Below, piece by piece: positions 26,196 through 34,520 of a stretch of DNA of 64,000 nucleotides; position 1 is the first letter of the stretch, and each line of letters opens with the position of its first letter. This DNA is from Mesorhizobium sp. YM1C-6-2. GTDB taxonomy: Bacteria; Pseudomonadota; Alphaproteobacteria; Rhizobiales; Rhizobiaceae. The translations under genes were made by a program, and so were the position numbers. The notes under the pieces were generated by a model. That model was not told the DNA's origin, searched no databases, and saw only the letters and a list, made by a program, of their open reading frames with translations. The stretch spans positions 372,001 to 436,000 of the forward strand of contig NZ_RCIZ01000001.1 of NCBI RefSeq assembly GCF_003666685.1, in the 5' to 3' direction.

Positions 26196-26224
26196 CGATA
26201 GAGCTGCAGAACTGCAGAAAGGGG

Positions 26225-26491
26225 TCAGGCGGAGAGCGACTTCACCCGCTGGGCGAGACGCGAAACCTTCCGCGAAGCCGTGTTGGAATGCAGCACGCCC
26301 TTGCTCGCGGCGCGCATCAGTTCCGGCTGCGCTGCCTTGAAGGCGGCTTCGGCTGCAGCCTTGTCGCCGGCGACCAGGGCCTCTTCGACCTTGCGCACAT
26401 AGGTGCGAACGCGCGAACGGCGGTTCTTGTTGATGGCAGCCTTGCGCTCCATCTTGCGCGCCGCCTTTTTGGCCGAGGATGTATTGGCCAT
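26225..26491 (-). CDS. rpsT: 30S ribosomal protein S20
   Basis: An 88-residue basic protein that binds 16S rRNA in the small subunit, beginning [19 protein letters not shown], with the Arg/Lys-rich [17 protein letters not shown] segment and the C-terminal [17 protein letters not shown]. The length is normal for S20. I chose the ATG at 26491 because the family starts MANT/MANH; an upstream in-frame ATG is only leader. It has its own promoter (26587-26615) and terminator and lies upstream of dnaA, the usual Rhizobiales order. Confidence 0.96.
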   Translation of the reverse strand: MANTSSAKKAARKMERKAAINKNRRSRVRTYVRKVEEALVAGDKAAAEAAFKAAQPELMRAASKGVLHSNTASRKVSRLAQRVKSLSA

Positions 26492-26543
26492 GATGCCTCT
26501 CTTCGTGTTTATCGGTGAGCGCCATGCGATAGACGGCAGCGCG

Positions 26544-26573
26544 CAAAAACAAAGGGGCAGCCGCAAGGCCGCC
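26544..26573 (-). promoter_or_regulatory. Leader hairpin with T-run before rpsT
   Basis: GGCAGCC (26556-26562) and GGCCGCC (26567-26573) form a stem with one mismatch around GCAA. On the minus strand it is followed by CCTTTGTTTTTG. It sits between the rpsT promoter and start codon and looks like a weak terminator, so it may attenuate rpsT. Confidence 0.4.
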
Positions 26574-26586
26574 TCGATTGGGCGGG

Positions 26587-26615
26587 CTTATAGTTCAGCT
26601 TTTCCGGCGCGTCAA
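26587..26615 (-). promoter_or_regulatory. Sigma70-type promoter for rpsT
   Basis: On the minus strand, TTGACG (26615-26610) and TATAAG (26592-26587) are separated by exactly 17 bp. It is the best promoter-like match I found in the window, as expected for a ribosomal protein gene, and gives a leader of about 90 nt. Confidence 0.7.
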
Positions 26616-26637
26616 CGAGAGTTTCCGGGATTCGCGT

Positions 26638-27411
26638 TCAACGGTTCCTGAATGCGGGCGGACGTTTCTCGACAAACGCCGCCATGCCCTCCTTCTGGTC
26701 TTCCAGCGCGAACATCGAATGGAAGAGGCGCCGCTCGAAGCGGAGCCCCTCGGCGAGCGTCGTCTCATAGGACCGGTTGACCGCCTCCTTGGCCATCATC
26801 ACGGATGGCAGCGAGAAGCCGGCGATCTTGTCCGCGGCCTTCAGCGCCTCCGCGATCAGTTCGGCGGCCGGCACGACGCGCGAGACGAGCCCGCAGCGCT
26901 CGGCCTCGGCCGCATCCATCATGCGCCCCGTCAGCACCATGTCCATCGCCTTCGACTTGCCGACGAAGCGGGTCAGCCGCTGCGAGCCGCCCATGCCGGG
27001 CATGACGCCCAGCGTTATCTCCGGCTGGCCGAACTTCGCGGTATCGGCAGCGATGATGAAGTCGCACATCATGGCGAGTTCGCAGCCGCCGCCCAGCGCA
27101 TAACCGGCGACTGCGGCGATCACCGGCTTGCGGGTGAGGGCGAAGTCCTCCCAGCCGGAAAACGTATCGGCGACATAGGCGTCGACATAGTTCATCGACG
27201 CCATCTCCTTGATGTCGGCGCCGGCCGCGAAGGCCTTTTCCGAACCGGTGATGACGCAGGCCGCGATGCCGGGATCGGCATCGAACGCCTTTAGCACGGC
27301 GAGCAGGTCCGCCAGCACTTGGGCGTTCAGCGCGTTGAGCGCCTTGGGACGGTTCAGCGTGACAAGCCCGACCTTGCCCCGCGTCTCCACCAGGATCGTT
27401 TCGTAGTTCAT
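26638..27411 (-). CDS. Enoyl-CoA hydratase
   Basis: A 257-residue crotonase-family enzyme that hydrates 2-enoyl-CoA in beta-oxidation. The oxyanion-hole segments are [12 protein letters not shown] (about 65-76) and [13 protein letters not shown] (about 105-117). The catalytic glutamates are the Glu of GGGCELAM and that of [14 protein letters not shown] chose the ATG at 27411 because [20 protein letters not shown] is the family start. It follows mutM by about 29 bp on the same strand, a conserved Rhizobiales pairing. Confidence 0.92.
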   Translation of the reverse strand: MNYETILVETRGKVGLVTLNRPKALNALNAQVLADLLAVLKAFDADPGIAACVITGSEKAFAAGADIKEMASMNYVDAYVADTFSGWEDFALTRKPVIAAVAGYALGGGCELAMMCDFIIAADTAKFGQPEITLGVMPGMGGSQRLTRFVGKSKAMDMVLTGRMMDAAEAERCGLVSRVVPAAELIAEALKAADKIAGFSLPSVMMAKEAVNRSYETTLAEGLRFERRLFHSMFALEDQKEGMAAFVEKRPPAFRNR

Positions 27412-27440
27412 GGTCTTCGCTCCTCTTGGCCCATGCCGCA

Positions 27441-28328
27441 TCAGCGCTGGCAGACCGGGCAATAGAATGTCGAACGGCCGCTCTGGACGATGCGCGCGAT
27501 CGTGCCGGTGCAGCCGGACTTGCGGCAGGGCTCGCCCTCGCGGTCGTATACCGAGAAGGAATGCTGGAAATAGCCGAGCGAGCCGTCGGCGTGCACATAG
27601 TCGCGCAGCGACGAGCCGCCCGCCTCGATGGCGTCGGCAATGACCGAGCGGATGGCGTAGGCTAGCTTCTCGGCTCGTTCGCTGGTCCTGCCGTTGGCCG
27701 GCACGATCGTGCCGGCGCCGCGGCGCGGCGACAGTCCGGCGCGCCACAGCGCTTCCGATACATAGATATTGCCGAGGCCGGCGATCAGCGTCTGGTCGAG
27801 GAGGGCCGCCTTGAGCGGAGCTTTCCGGCCGCGCAGCAGGTCGGAAAGCAGCCTGCCGTCGAGCGCGTTGCCGGTCGGCTCGACGCCGAGATCGGCGAGC
27901 ATCGGATGCTCGTTCCTCTCGTCGGCGAACAGCATGAAGCCGAAGCGGCGCGGATCGTTGAAGACGACCTTCGATTTTCTGCCGCGCGTCGAGGCGAGGT
28001 GGAAGACGACATGGTCATGCGCGGCCGCCTTGGAGCGCTCGTAATGAAATTCGCCGGGCGTCGAGGCGCCGCTTTCTTCCTCGATGCGGAAGGATCCCGA
28101 CATGCCGAGATGGCAGATCAGCATCGGCCCGCTCTCGATCTCGGCGGTCAGGTATTTTGCGCGCCTGCCGAGCGAGACGATCTTCTTTCCGGAAAGGCGT
28201 TCTGCGAAATTGGGCGGGAAAGGGAAGCGCAGGTCCGGCCGCCGCGTCTCGACCGAGACGATGTGCGCGCCTTCCATGACCGGCTGCAGGCCGCGCCGGA
28301 CGGTCTCGACTTCGGGAAGCTCAGGCAT
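27441..28328 (-). CDS. mutM: Formamidopyrimidine-DNA glycosylase
   Basis: A 295-residue base-excision repair enzyme that removes oxidised purines such as 8-oxoguanine and cuts the strand. The catalytic N-terminus [13 protein letters not shown] is intact, with the proline nucleophile and Glu just after the initiator Met. The C-terminal zinc finger has Cys-x4-Cys (PCRKSGC) and FYCPVCQR. Its start lies one base from the deoB stop, so it is co-transcribed with deoB. Confidence 0.95.
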   Translation of the reverse strand: MPELPEVETVRRGLQPVMEGAHIVSVETRRPDLRFPFPPNFAERLSGKKIVSLGRRAKYLTAEIESGPMLICHLGMSGSFRIEEESGASTPGEFHYERSKAAAHDHVVFHLASTRGRKSKVVFNDPRRFGFMLFADERNEHPMLADLGVEPTGNALDGRLLSDLLRGRKAPLKAALLDQTLIAGLGNIYVSEALWRAGLSPRRGAGTIVPANGRTSERAEKLAYAIRSVIADAIEAGGSSLRDYVHADGSLGYFQHSFSVYDREGEPCRKSGCTGTIARIVQSGRSTFYCPVCQR

Positions 28329-28329
28329 A

Positions 28330-29556
28330 TCAGGAAATGACCTTGAGGAATGACGCACCGTGACGGCCAGGCGGCAGGCCGAGATGCTCGGCGACCGTCT
28401 CGCCGATATCGGCATAGGTTGTGCGCAGCCCGGCGTCGCCGCCGGCAAGGCCGGGCGCGACGCCGAAGACCGGTACGCGCTCGCGCGTGTGGTCGGTGCC
28501 GCTCCAGGTCGGGTCGCAGCCGTGGTCGGCTGTGAGCAGAAGCAGGTCACCGGGCCGTAGCTGCGCCAGCGCCTCCGGCAGGCGCCGGTCGAAGGCTTCG
28601 AGCGCTGCGGCATAGCCGGCGGCGTCGCGGCGGTGGCCGTACAGCGTGTCGAAGTCGACGAAATTGGCGAAGACGAGATCGCCATCCTGCGCGTCGGCCA
28701 TCGCTTCGAGCGCCACGTCGAACATCGCCATATTGCCGACGCCCTTGCGCACCTCGGAGACGCCGCGGTGAGCGAAGATATCGCCGATCTTGCCGACGCC
28801 GACGACCTGCGAGCCGCGCGCGACCAGCCGGTCGAGCAGGGTCGGCTCCGGCGGCGGGACAGCATAGTCGCGGCGATTGGCGGTGCGCTCGAAAGTGGCC
28901 GCGGTTTCGCCGACGAAGGGCCGCGCGATGACGCGGCCGATGTTCAGCGGATCGGCAAGCCTGCGGACGAGTCCGCAGAGTTCGTAGAGCCGTTCCAGCC
29001 CGAAATGCTCCTCGTGCGCGGCGATCTGGATGACGGAGTCGGCGGAAGTATAGAAGATCGGCTTGCCGGTCCGGATATGCTCTTCGCCGAACCTTTCGAT
29101 GATCTCGGTACCGGACGCATGGCAATCGCCGAGTATGCCCGGCAGCCCTCCCTCGCGGATGATCGCTTCGGTGAGTTCGGCCGGGAAGGTCGGAACGGTC
29201 TTCGAGAAATAGCCCCATTCGAACGGCACCGGCAGGCCGGCGATCTCCCAGTGGCCGGACGGTGTGTCCTTGCCCGACGAGACTTCCTGCGCGGCGCCGT
29301 GGAAGGCGGAAGGGCGCAGCGCGTCCCCGGCCTTCGGATAGCCCGAGGCCGTTCCGGCGGCGCGCCCGAGGCCGAGCGACATCATGTTGGGAAGGTCGAG
29401 CGGGCCGTGCCGCAATCCTTCCCGGTCGGCCTTGCCGGCGGCGCATGCATCCGCGATGTGACCGAACGTGTCCGAGCCCGTGTCGCCGAAACGCGCGGCG
29501 TCATCGGCACCGCCGATGCCGAAGGAATCGAGGACGAACAGGAACGCACGCGACAT
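28330..29556 (-). CDS. deoB: Phosphopentomutase
   Basis: A 408-residue metal-dependent mutase of the alkaline-phosphatase superfamily that interconverts ribose-1- and ribose-5-phosphate (and the deoxy forms) in nucleoside salvage. It opens [20 protein letters not shown] with the metal-binding Asp and has the family segments [13 protein letters not shown] and [14 protein letters not shown], then [20 protein letters not shown] with further metal ligands. The ATG at 29556 gives the standard N-terminus. It diverges from the PhnD-like gene. Confidence 0.95.
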   Translation of the reverse strand: MSRAFLFVLDSFGIGGADDAARFGDTGSDTFGHIADACAAGKADREGLRHGPLDLPNMMSLGLGRAAGTASGYPKAGDALRPSAFHGAAQEVSSGKDTPSGHWEIAGLPVPFEWGYFSKTVPTFPAELTEAIIREGGLPGILGDCHASGTEIIERFGEEHIRTGKPIFYTSADSVIQIAAHEEHFGLERLYELCGLVRRLADPLNIGRVIARPFVGETAATFERTANRRDYAVPPPEPTLLDRLVARGSQVVGVGKIGDIFAHRGVSEVRKGVGNMAMFDVALEAMADAQDGDLVFANFVDFDTLYGHRRDAAGYAAALEAFDRRLPEALAQLRPGDLLLLTADHGCDPTWSGTDHTRERVPVFGVAPGLAGGDAGLRTTYADIGETVAEHLGLPPGRHGASFLKVIS

Positions 29557-29650
29557 TGGATAAGTGTTGGCTCCTGTTGCCGGAGGAGGATAGGCCAGAC
29601 ATAGGTTTTGCCACGGACATTGGCAATTCGGAAAGAGAGGCGGCAGCCCA

Positions 29651-30577
29651 TTGCTGACACCAGCGAAACTGATGGGCGCGGCATTCTGCGCCATGGCCGC
29701 GTGCCTGGCGGCCCCGGCCTCGGCCGACTGGCGTGAGGAGATCGGCACCTTCAGGGTAGGCGTCGTCGGCGAGCCCGGCGCCGGCGACACGATCGCCGGG
29801 CTTGCCGAGCTCAACGACGCCTTCACCAAGGCTCTCGGGCTGAAGGTCGAGTTCTTCGTCGCGCGCAGCTATGCGGCGCTGATCGACGCGCAGGCCTCTT
29901 CGCGCATCGAATACGCCATCTACAGCGCCTCGGCCTACGCCTCTGCTTACCGGCGCTGCGAATGCGTGGAGCCTCTGGTGGCGCCGACGGGCGTGGACGG
30001 GTCGATCGGCATCCGCTCGGTGCTGATCGCTAAGGACGGCCGCCTGTCCTCGCCGGAAAATCTCGCCGGACGCCGCATCGCGCTACTGCCAGCCGACAGC
30101 GTCGCTGGCCACCTTCTGCCGTTGGCGGCGTTCCGTCCCGATGGCAGGCCGCTCAGCGGCAATGAGGACTTTTTCGTGCAGGCGGATTCCGCCGAGACGG
30201 CCGAGGCGATGCTTGTCCGTGGCGACGTCGACGCGATCTTCGGCTGGGTGCCGGCGGTGCCTGCCGGGGCGCCGGAGATCGAAGGCGGTACGCTGTCACG
30301 ATTGGAAGCGGCGGGCGCCGATCGGGCCACGCTCGCCGTCGTCTGGCGCTCGGATGTGCTGCGCTACGGGCCCCATGCCGTGTCGAGCGATCTCGATCCC
30401 GAGCCCAAGCGGCGGCTGACGGCTTTCCTGACCGGGCTGAAGGAAGCCGACCCGGACATGTACGAGCGGCTGGAGCTGCACTATCTGGGCGGCTTCACCG
30501 CCGCTTCGCGAACGGACTACGGACCCGCTCTCGACATGATGCGGATGCTGGCGGAGCGGCCGCCACGGACCGAATGA
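29651..30577 (+). CDS. PhnD-like phosphate/phosphonate substrate-binding protein
   Basis: A 308-residue exported binding protein. It has a signal peptide ([20 protein letters not shown], cleavage near ASADW), then [12 protein letters not shown] and a two-lobe fold with [16 protein letters not shown] and [20 protein letters not shown], as in PhnD-type proteins. No permease or ATPase is adjacent, so the ligand and partner are unknown. The TTG at 29651 has a GAGGCGG-like site; an ATG at 29672 would also give a signal peptide. Confidence 0.75.
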   Translation: MLTPAKLMGAAFCAMAACLAAPASADWREEIGTFRVGVVGEPGAGDTIAGLAELNDAFTKALGLKVEFFVARSYAALIDAQASSRIEYAIYSASAYASAYRRCECVEPLVAPTGVDGSIGIRSVLIAKDGRLSSPENLAGRRIALLPADSVAGHLLPLAAFRPDGRPLSGNEDFFVQADSAETAEAMLVRGDVDAIFGWVPAVPAGAPEIEGGTLSRLEAAGADRATLAVVWRSDVLRYGPHAVSSDLDPEPKRRLTAFLTGLKEADPDMYERLELHYLGGFTAASRTDYGPALDMMRMLAERPPRTE

Positions 30578-30587
30578 AGCCCATCCG

Positions 30588-31199
30588 TCAGTAACAGTCG
30601 GAGCAGGGGATCTTCATGCTCATGCGCGGCCTGAGATAATAGAGCTCTCCCATCGCGATGCCGTCGAAGGCCGATGCCAGCCCGAGCGTGGTCTTGGAGG
30701 ACGCCGCCCAGGTGATGACCGGCGCGTAGGCCAGCGAGCTTTCCGCGCGGATCAGGAAGCTGCCCTTGATGCGCAGCGCCGGCGGGATGGTGACTACGGT
30801 GTCCTTCGCCTCCCCCACGCTGAAAGTCCCGTCGACCAGCTTGCGCGACCAGACAACCTTGGTCTGCGGCGTGGCCTCGTCGGTGACTTCGATCGCCGTG
30901 ATGGTGATGCTCGCCCGGCTGCGGTTGTAGGGCTGCAGGGTCGACTCGCCGATGCGCATGATGCCTTCGAGTTCGGATTTGCTGACTTCCTGCAACTGGG
31001 CGACGAGGTCGCCCGACATCGAGGCGATGCGGCCGACCTTCTTGTTGGTCTCTATCGCCTGGGCGACCTCCATCGTCACGAAATAGAGACAGAGCAGCAG
31101 CGGCACGATGAGCGCGAATTCGAGCGCCGCCACGCCGCTTCGGTCGCGAAACAATCGCCTCGCCCACTCCAGAAACTGTGCCCCCGCACGTTTAGACAT
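30588..31199 (-). CDS. TadE/TadG-like pseudopilin
   Basis: A 203-residue membrane-anchored protein with the TadE-like N-terminus RDRSGVAALEFALIVPLLLC (about 18-37): a charged segment, Gly/Ala, then a hydrophobic helix with Glu. The rest is periplasmic beta-rich sequence ending in a cysteine pair (CSDC). Such minor pseudopilins work with the Flp pilus system. It is 39 bp downstream of a second TadE-like gene on the same strand and belongs to the Tad locus. Confidence 0.82.
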   Translation of the reverse strand: MSKRAGAQFLEWARRLFRDRSGVAALEFALIVPLLLCLYFVTMEVAQAIETNKKVGRIASMSGDLVAQLQEVSKSELEGIMRIGESTLQPYNRSRASITITAIEVTDEATPQTKVVWSRKLVDGTFSVGEAKDTVVTIPPALRIKGSFLIRAESSLAYAPVITWAASSKTTLGLASAFDGIAMGELYYLRPRMSMKIPCSDCY

Positions 31200-31238
31200 T
31201 CCCTGTCCCTTTCAGGCTTCGCCCCACCGAAGCGTATC

Positions 31239-31808
31239 TCAGTCGTCGAACGGCTCGTTCTTCCAGGTGACGGTCGCGAAATGCAGCGTCTTTCCGTCCT
31301 TCAGGTTCGAGATCAGCTTGGACATGAAGTCGGTGATGACCGGCCATCTGTAGAAGACGCGCAGCATGTTTATCGACATCGATTTTCCGGGAGTCGGCGG
31401 ATAGAAATTCGTCGTGTCTATGTCCCCGTCGACGAGCTTGATGCGGACTGTCGCGGCGGCCGCGAAGGTCGGGAACTCGCGCAGGTCGACCTCCAGTCCC
31501 GGGCAGCCTTCGGCGACGATGATGTCCAGCCTGTCGCAGATTTTCTGCTTCAGGGCGGCCTCGGTGAGTTGCGGACCGGGCTTGAGCTGTCCGGTGCGAA
31601 TCTCTCGGGCGATATCGTCGGTGATGTTCGCCATGACCTGCTGGCTGGCGAAAGAGATGCAGGTTTCGAGTATGGCGAAGACCAGCATCGCGAAGGGGAT
31701 CGAAAGCAGCGTGAATTCGATCGCCGTGCTGCCGCTGCGATTGCGCAGGAATAGCGCAAGCAAGCCCCGCCGGCGCCCTTTCTTCCTGGATTCGGATTGC
31801 ATGCTCAT
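31239..31808 (-). CDS. TadE-like pseudopilin
   Basis: A 189-residue protein with a basic N-terminus (RKKGRRRG) and the TadE motif NRSGSTAIEFTLLSIPFAML, a processed-pseudopilin type segment. The periplasmic part contains a cysteine pair (CDRLDIIVAEGC). I chose the ATG at 31808 (GGGG about six bases upstream); starts at 31802 or further upstream are possible. It lies upstream of the other TadE/TadG-like gene and is probably in the same operon. Confidence 0.82.
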   Translation of the reverse strand: MSMQSESRKKGRRRGLLALFLRNRSGSTAIEFTLLSIPFAMLVFAILETCISFASQQVMANITDDIAREIRTGQLKPGPQLTEAALKQKICDRLDIIVAEGCPGLEVDLREFPTFAAAATVRIKLVDGDIDTTNFYPPTPGKSMSINMLRVFYRWPVITDFMSKLISNLKDGKTLHFATVTWKNEPFDD

Positions 31809-31952
31809 CTCGGGCCCCTGCCGATCCTGATGCGTCATCGGCGGGACTCTAGCGCGTGCCGGTTGAGGTCGCGTTTTGTTAATAGCCGCAATTGTCTCGA
31901 CGGTTTTTACTCGGCGTTAACGGTTGCGGGAGGCGTCCTCGCCGGCGCGGGA

Positions 31953-32363
31953 CTACTCGCCGCTCATGTCCTGTTCGGACTGGCGCTCGGCGTCTGTCTT
32001 GTAGGAGCTTTCGCAATAGGGCGTGCAGGATAGCGTCTGCACTGACGCGCGCCTGTATATGCGCAGCGTTGCGGCCGTCGAGCGGCTCACCGTCACCTGC
32101 TCGTCGATGATCGGCGCCCCGGTCTCGTCGAGGATGACGAGGTTGGTCACCCCGAAACCCCTGCCTGTCAGCACCACGGTCGAGGCGTCCTGGACCGAGG
32201 CGTCGGCGATCTCCGGATTACCGATGACTATGGTGTCCGCCGGACGCGACAGCTTGACGATCTTAGCCTGGTTCATCGTCACGGCGATGCCTTCCGCCAG
32301 GGCGGGCATTGCCGCCGCGGCGACCAGGAATGCGAGTCCAAGGGACAGACCGTGCTTCGCCAT
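31953..32363 (-). CDS. Stand-alone secretin N-domain (CpaC/RcpA-like) protein
   Basis: A 136-residue exported protein with a Sec signal (MAKHGLSLGLAFLVAAAAMP, cleavage near ALAEG). The mature part resembles the N-domain of the secretin CpaC: KIVKLSRPADTIVIGNPEIA parallels VVVDLPADAYDILVANPAVA of the cpaC gene at 34517-36100, and FGVTNLVILDETG parallels VGETNIFVFGPGG. It lacks the channel-forming domain and ends in a charged tail with two cysteines. It may aid secretin assembly or occlude subunits. It heads the minus-strand arm of the Tad locus, divergent from flp. Confidence 0.78.
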   Translation of the reverse strand: MAKHGLSLGLAFLVAAAAMPALAEGIAVTMNQAKIVKLSRPADTIVIGNPEIADASVQDASTVVLTGRGFGVTNLVILDETGAPIIDEQVTVSRSTAATLRIYRRASVQTLSCTPYCESSYKTDAERQSEQDMSGE

Positions 32364-32704
32364 GCGGCTCTCTCCGGGAGTCAGTAGGTTCAACGGAAGA
32401 TGAACGATATTGGTGAACCAACGGTTAAGTGGGCCAGGTGTGACCGCCGGCGTCGGGCTCCAGCCTCCCGTCGACATCCTGTTATGCCTGCCGAAAACCG
32501 TGCGGCTTGTGCCCTTGCACAGGGCTTCTCCGCGCCGGATGACCGTTGATCTGCCGTTAACCACCCGAAGCGCTATCGGCCGAAAGGATTTGGTAATGCT
32601 GTTCTTTAAGCCGTTTGAAAGAGCTTCCTCCTACAGTGCGGTCATCCGATCAACCGGTCACAGAAGTTGACGGAAGTGCTGTAACACGGAGTAGGAGCTC
32701 TAGC
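32364..32704. other. Divergent promoter region of the Tad locus
   Basis: A 341-bp gap between the secretin-N-domain gene and the pilin gene, with no coding potential I can support. It is less GC-rich than the flanks and contains TTAA half-sites (in CGGTTAAG and CCGTTAACC) like those bound by CtrA at the Caulobacter pilin promoter, but not in the TTAA-N7-TTAA arrangement. AGGAGC at 32693-32698 is the pilin ribosome-binding site. Confidence 0.5.
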
Positions 32705-32869
32705 ATGTCCAACATCTTTGCACGTTTCGTGAAGGACGAATCGGGCGCGACCGCCATCGAATACGGTCTGATCGCTGCCCTCATCGCTCTGGCCATCATG
32801 GTCGGCGCCGGCGCCGTCGGCAACGCGATCGGCACCAAGTTCAACAACATCGCCACCGCGCTGAAGTAA
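32705..32869 (+). CDS. Flp-type IVb pilin
   Basis: A 54-residue prepilin. The leader MSNIFARFVKDESG is cut after Gly14, and the mature protein begins ATAIEYGLIAALIALAIM with Glu5, the hallmark of Flp/Fap pilins. It forms the Tad pilus for attachment. It has an AGGAGC site and is followed after 28 bp by a terminator-like hairpin, so it can be made in excess over the secretion machinery. Confidence 0.95.
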   Translation: MSNIFARFVKDESGATAIEYGLIAALIALAIMVGAGAVGNAIGTKFNNIATALK

Positions 32870-32896
32870 TATCGGCCGATCCATCGGTTGATCTGG

Positions 32897-32924
32897 AAAG
32901 GCCGTCCCAACGGGGCGGCCTTTT
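32897..32924 (+). terminator. Terminator after flp
   Basis: GGCCGTCCC (32900-32908) pairs with GGGGCGGCC (32912-32920), one G-U pair included, around a 3-nt loop and is followed by TTTT. It lies between the pilin gene and cpaA and probably stops most pilin transcripts. Confidence 0.8.
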
Positions 32925-33032
32925 CGTATGCGACGTCCGCTTCTTCCCGGAGAATCCGCAGCACTCTTTTCACCCGCGGTTAAGGGCGCATGTCGTATGG
33001 AGTGCGGAGATGCATCCTGGCGGAACCCGGTC

Positions 33033-33554
33033 ATGCTTGAAGCGCTGATCTTTGTCGTTTTCCCGTTCTGCATGGTTTTCGCGGCCGTGTCCGACACGGT
33101 TTCGATGACGATCGCGAACCGGGTGCCGTTGCTCCTCCTTGTGGTCTTCATGGTCGTCGCGCCGCTGACCGGCATGGGCTGGGCAGCCTATGGCTGGCAT
33201 CTGGCCGCCGGCGGCCTGGTGCTGGCGGTGACCTTCAGCCTGTTCGCGCTCGGCGGCATGGGCGGCGGCGACGCCAAGCTCCTGGCGGCTACGGCGGTGT
33301 GGATGGGCTTCAGCCTGCAGCTTGTCGAATATCTGGTCGCCTCGGCTTTCCTCGGCGGCATGCTCACTTTGGCGATCCTTGCTTATCGCGGCTCCGCGCT
33401 CGCCGTGTACACGGGCCACAACATGTTCCTGAGGAACTTCGCCGATCCCAAGGGCGGCATTCCTTATGGCATCGCGCTCGGCATCGGAGGGCTCGTCACC
33501 TATCCCGGCTCGCCCCTGGTGGTGTGGGCGCTGGAGAGCTTGGGCACCCGGTGA
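33033..33554 (+). CDS. cpaA: Flp prepilin peptidase (CpaA/TadV)
   Basis: A 173-residue polytopic membrane aspartyl protease that cleaves Flp prepilin. The two catalytic aspartates are in VSDTVSMTI (near residue 21) and in the GxGD motif GGMGGGDAKLLA (near 75-80). The short length without a methyltransferase domain is typical of the Tad-type enzyme. I chose the ATG at 33033, which begins MLEALIFVVFPFCMVFA. It lies downstream of flp and upstream of cpaB. Confidence 0.92.
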   Translation: MLEALIFVVFPFCMVFAAVSDTVSMTIANRVPLLLLVVFMVVAPLTGMGWAAYGWHLAAGGLVLAVTFSLFALGGMGGGDAKLLAATAVWMGFSLQLVEYLVASAFLGGMLTLAILAYRGSALAVYTGHNMFLRNFADPKGGIPYGIALGIGGLVTYPGSPLVVWALESLGTR

Positions 33555-33710
33555 AGCGTCGGGACCGTACAGCCAGCGCATCGATCGCGACCATTCGCGT
33601 AAACTTTTAATTAAGCACGATCGTAAGCAATGCATTAACCTTAATTTGACGATTGGGACTGCATTATCCGCCTCGGCTTGAGGGTTTTGCCCAGTACGAG
33701 GGTTTGGACA

Positions 33711-34520
33711 ATGGCGGCATCCCGACTGATCATTTTGGGTGTAGCAGTCGCTGCGGCGGGCGGTGCCGGTTACGTCGCGAAGAACATGATGGCCGCGCCG
33801 CCTCCGGAGGTCATCGTGGAGCAGGCGGCTCCGGCGATCGATCTGACCGAGGTGCTGGTGCTCGAAGGCGACGTGCCCATGGGCGGCGCGGTCGGTGAGC
33901 AGCTCGGCTGGCAGTCCTGGCCGTCTGACGGCGTCAACGAGAACTTCATCACCCGCGACAGTGATCCCGAGGCGCTCGAGAAGTACAGCGGCTCGATCGC
34001 CCGCGTGGCCATGTATTCCGGCGAGCCGCTGCGCAAGTCGAAGCTCATCGGCGAGGGCCAGAGCTTCATGTCCTCCATCCTGCCGACCGGCTACAGGGCG
34101 GTGGCGACCCAGATCGCGGCCGACACATCGGCCGGCGGCTTCATCCTTCCCAACGACTACGTCGACGTGATCATGACGCGGCGTTCCGACACGGCCGGCA
34201 CGACCGGCGGCTTCGTCACCGAGACCATCCTCAAGAACATCCGCGTGCTGGCGATCGACCAGGCGATCCAGGAGGACGAGGAAGGCCGTCGCGTCAAGGT
34301 CGGCGAGACGGCGACGCTCGAGCTGACGCCGCAGCAGGCGGAGATCATCACCGTCGCCCAGCAGATGGCCGACCGGCTGACGCTGTCGCTGCGTTCGCTC
34401 GTCGACACGCGCGAGCAAGTGACCGGCGAGGCGGACTATCTCGTCTCGGGCAACGGCAAGAAGGGCACGATCCGGCTGATCAAATCCGGCGAAGTTTCCG
34501 AAGTGGGGGCAAGGAAATGA
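33711..34520 (+). CDS. cpaB: Flp pilus assembly protein CpaB (RcpC)
   Basis: A 269-residue periplasmic protein with an N-terminal anchor or signal (MAASRLIILGVAVAAAGGAG) and an SAF-like domain containing VLVLEGDVPMGGAVG, ARVAMYSGEPLRKSKL and ILPTGYRAVA. It helps assemble the outer-membrane channel. The upstream region holds four TTAA half-sites (33607-33644). GAGGGT precedes the ATG. It begins the cpaB-cpaC-cpaD-cpaE-cpaF-tadB-tadC operon, overlapping cpaC by four bases. Confidence 0.92.
   Translation: MAASRLIILGVAVAAAGGAGYVAKNMMAAPPPEVIVEQAAPAIDLTEVLVLEGDVPMGGAVGEQLGWQSWPSDGVNENFITRDSDPEALEKYSGSIARVAMYSGEPLRKSKLIGEGQSFMSSILPTGYRAVATQIAADTSAGGFILPNDYVDVIMTRRSDTAGTTGGFVTETILKNIRVLAIDQAIQEDEEGRRVKVGETATLELTPQQAEIITVAQQMADRLTLSLRSLVDTREQVTGEADYLVSGNGKKGTIRLIKSGEVSEVGARK

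Noticed and set aside
25470-26224. oriC in the dnaA-rpsT gap
   Set aside because: Only one consensus DnaA box was found, and mapped origins in related genera are often near hemE. Kept as a finding about structure, not called as an origin.
32364-32704. Canonical CtrA box upstream of flp
   Set aside because: TTAA half-sites occur but not as TTAA-N7-TTAA, so a CtrA site is not annotated.
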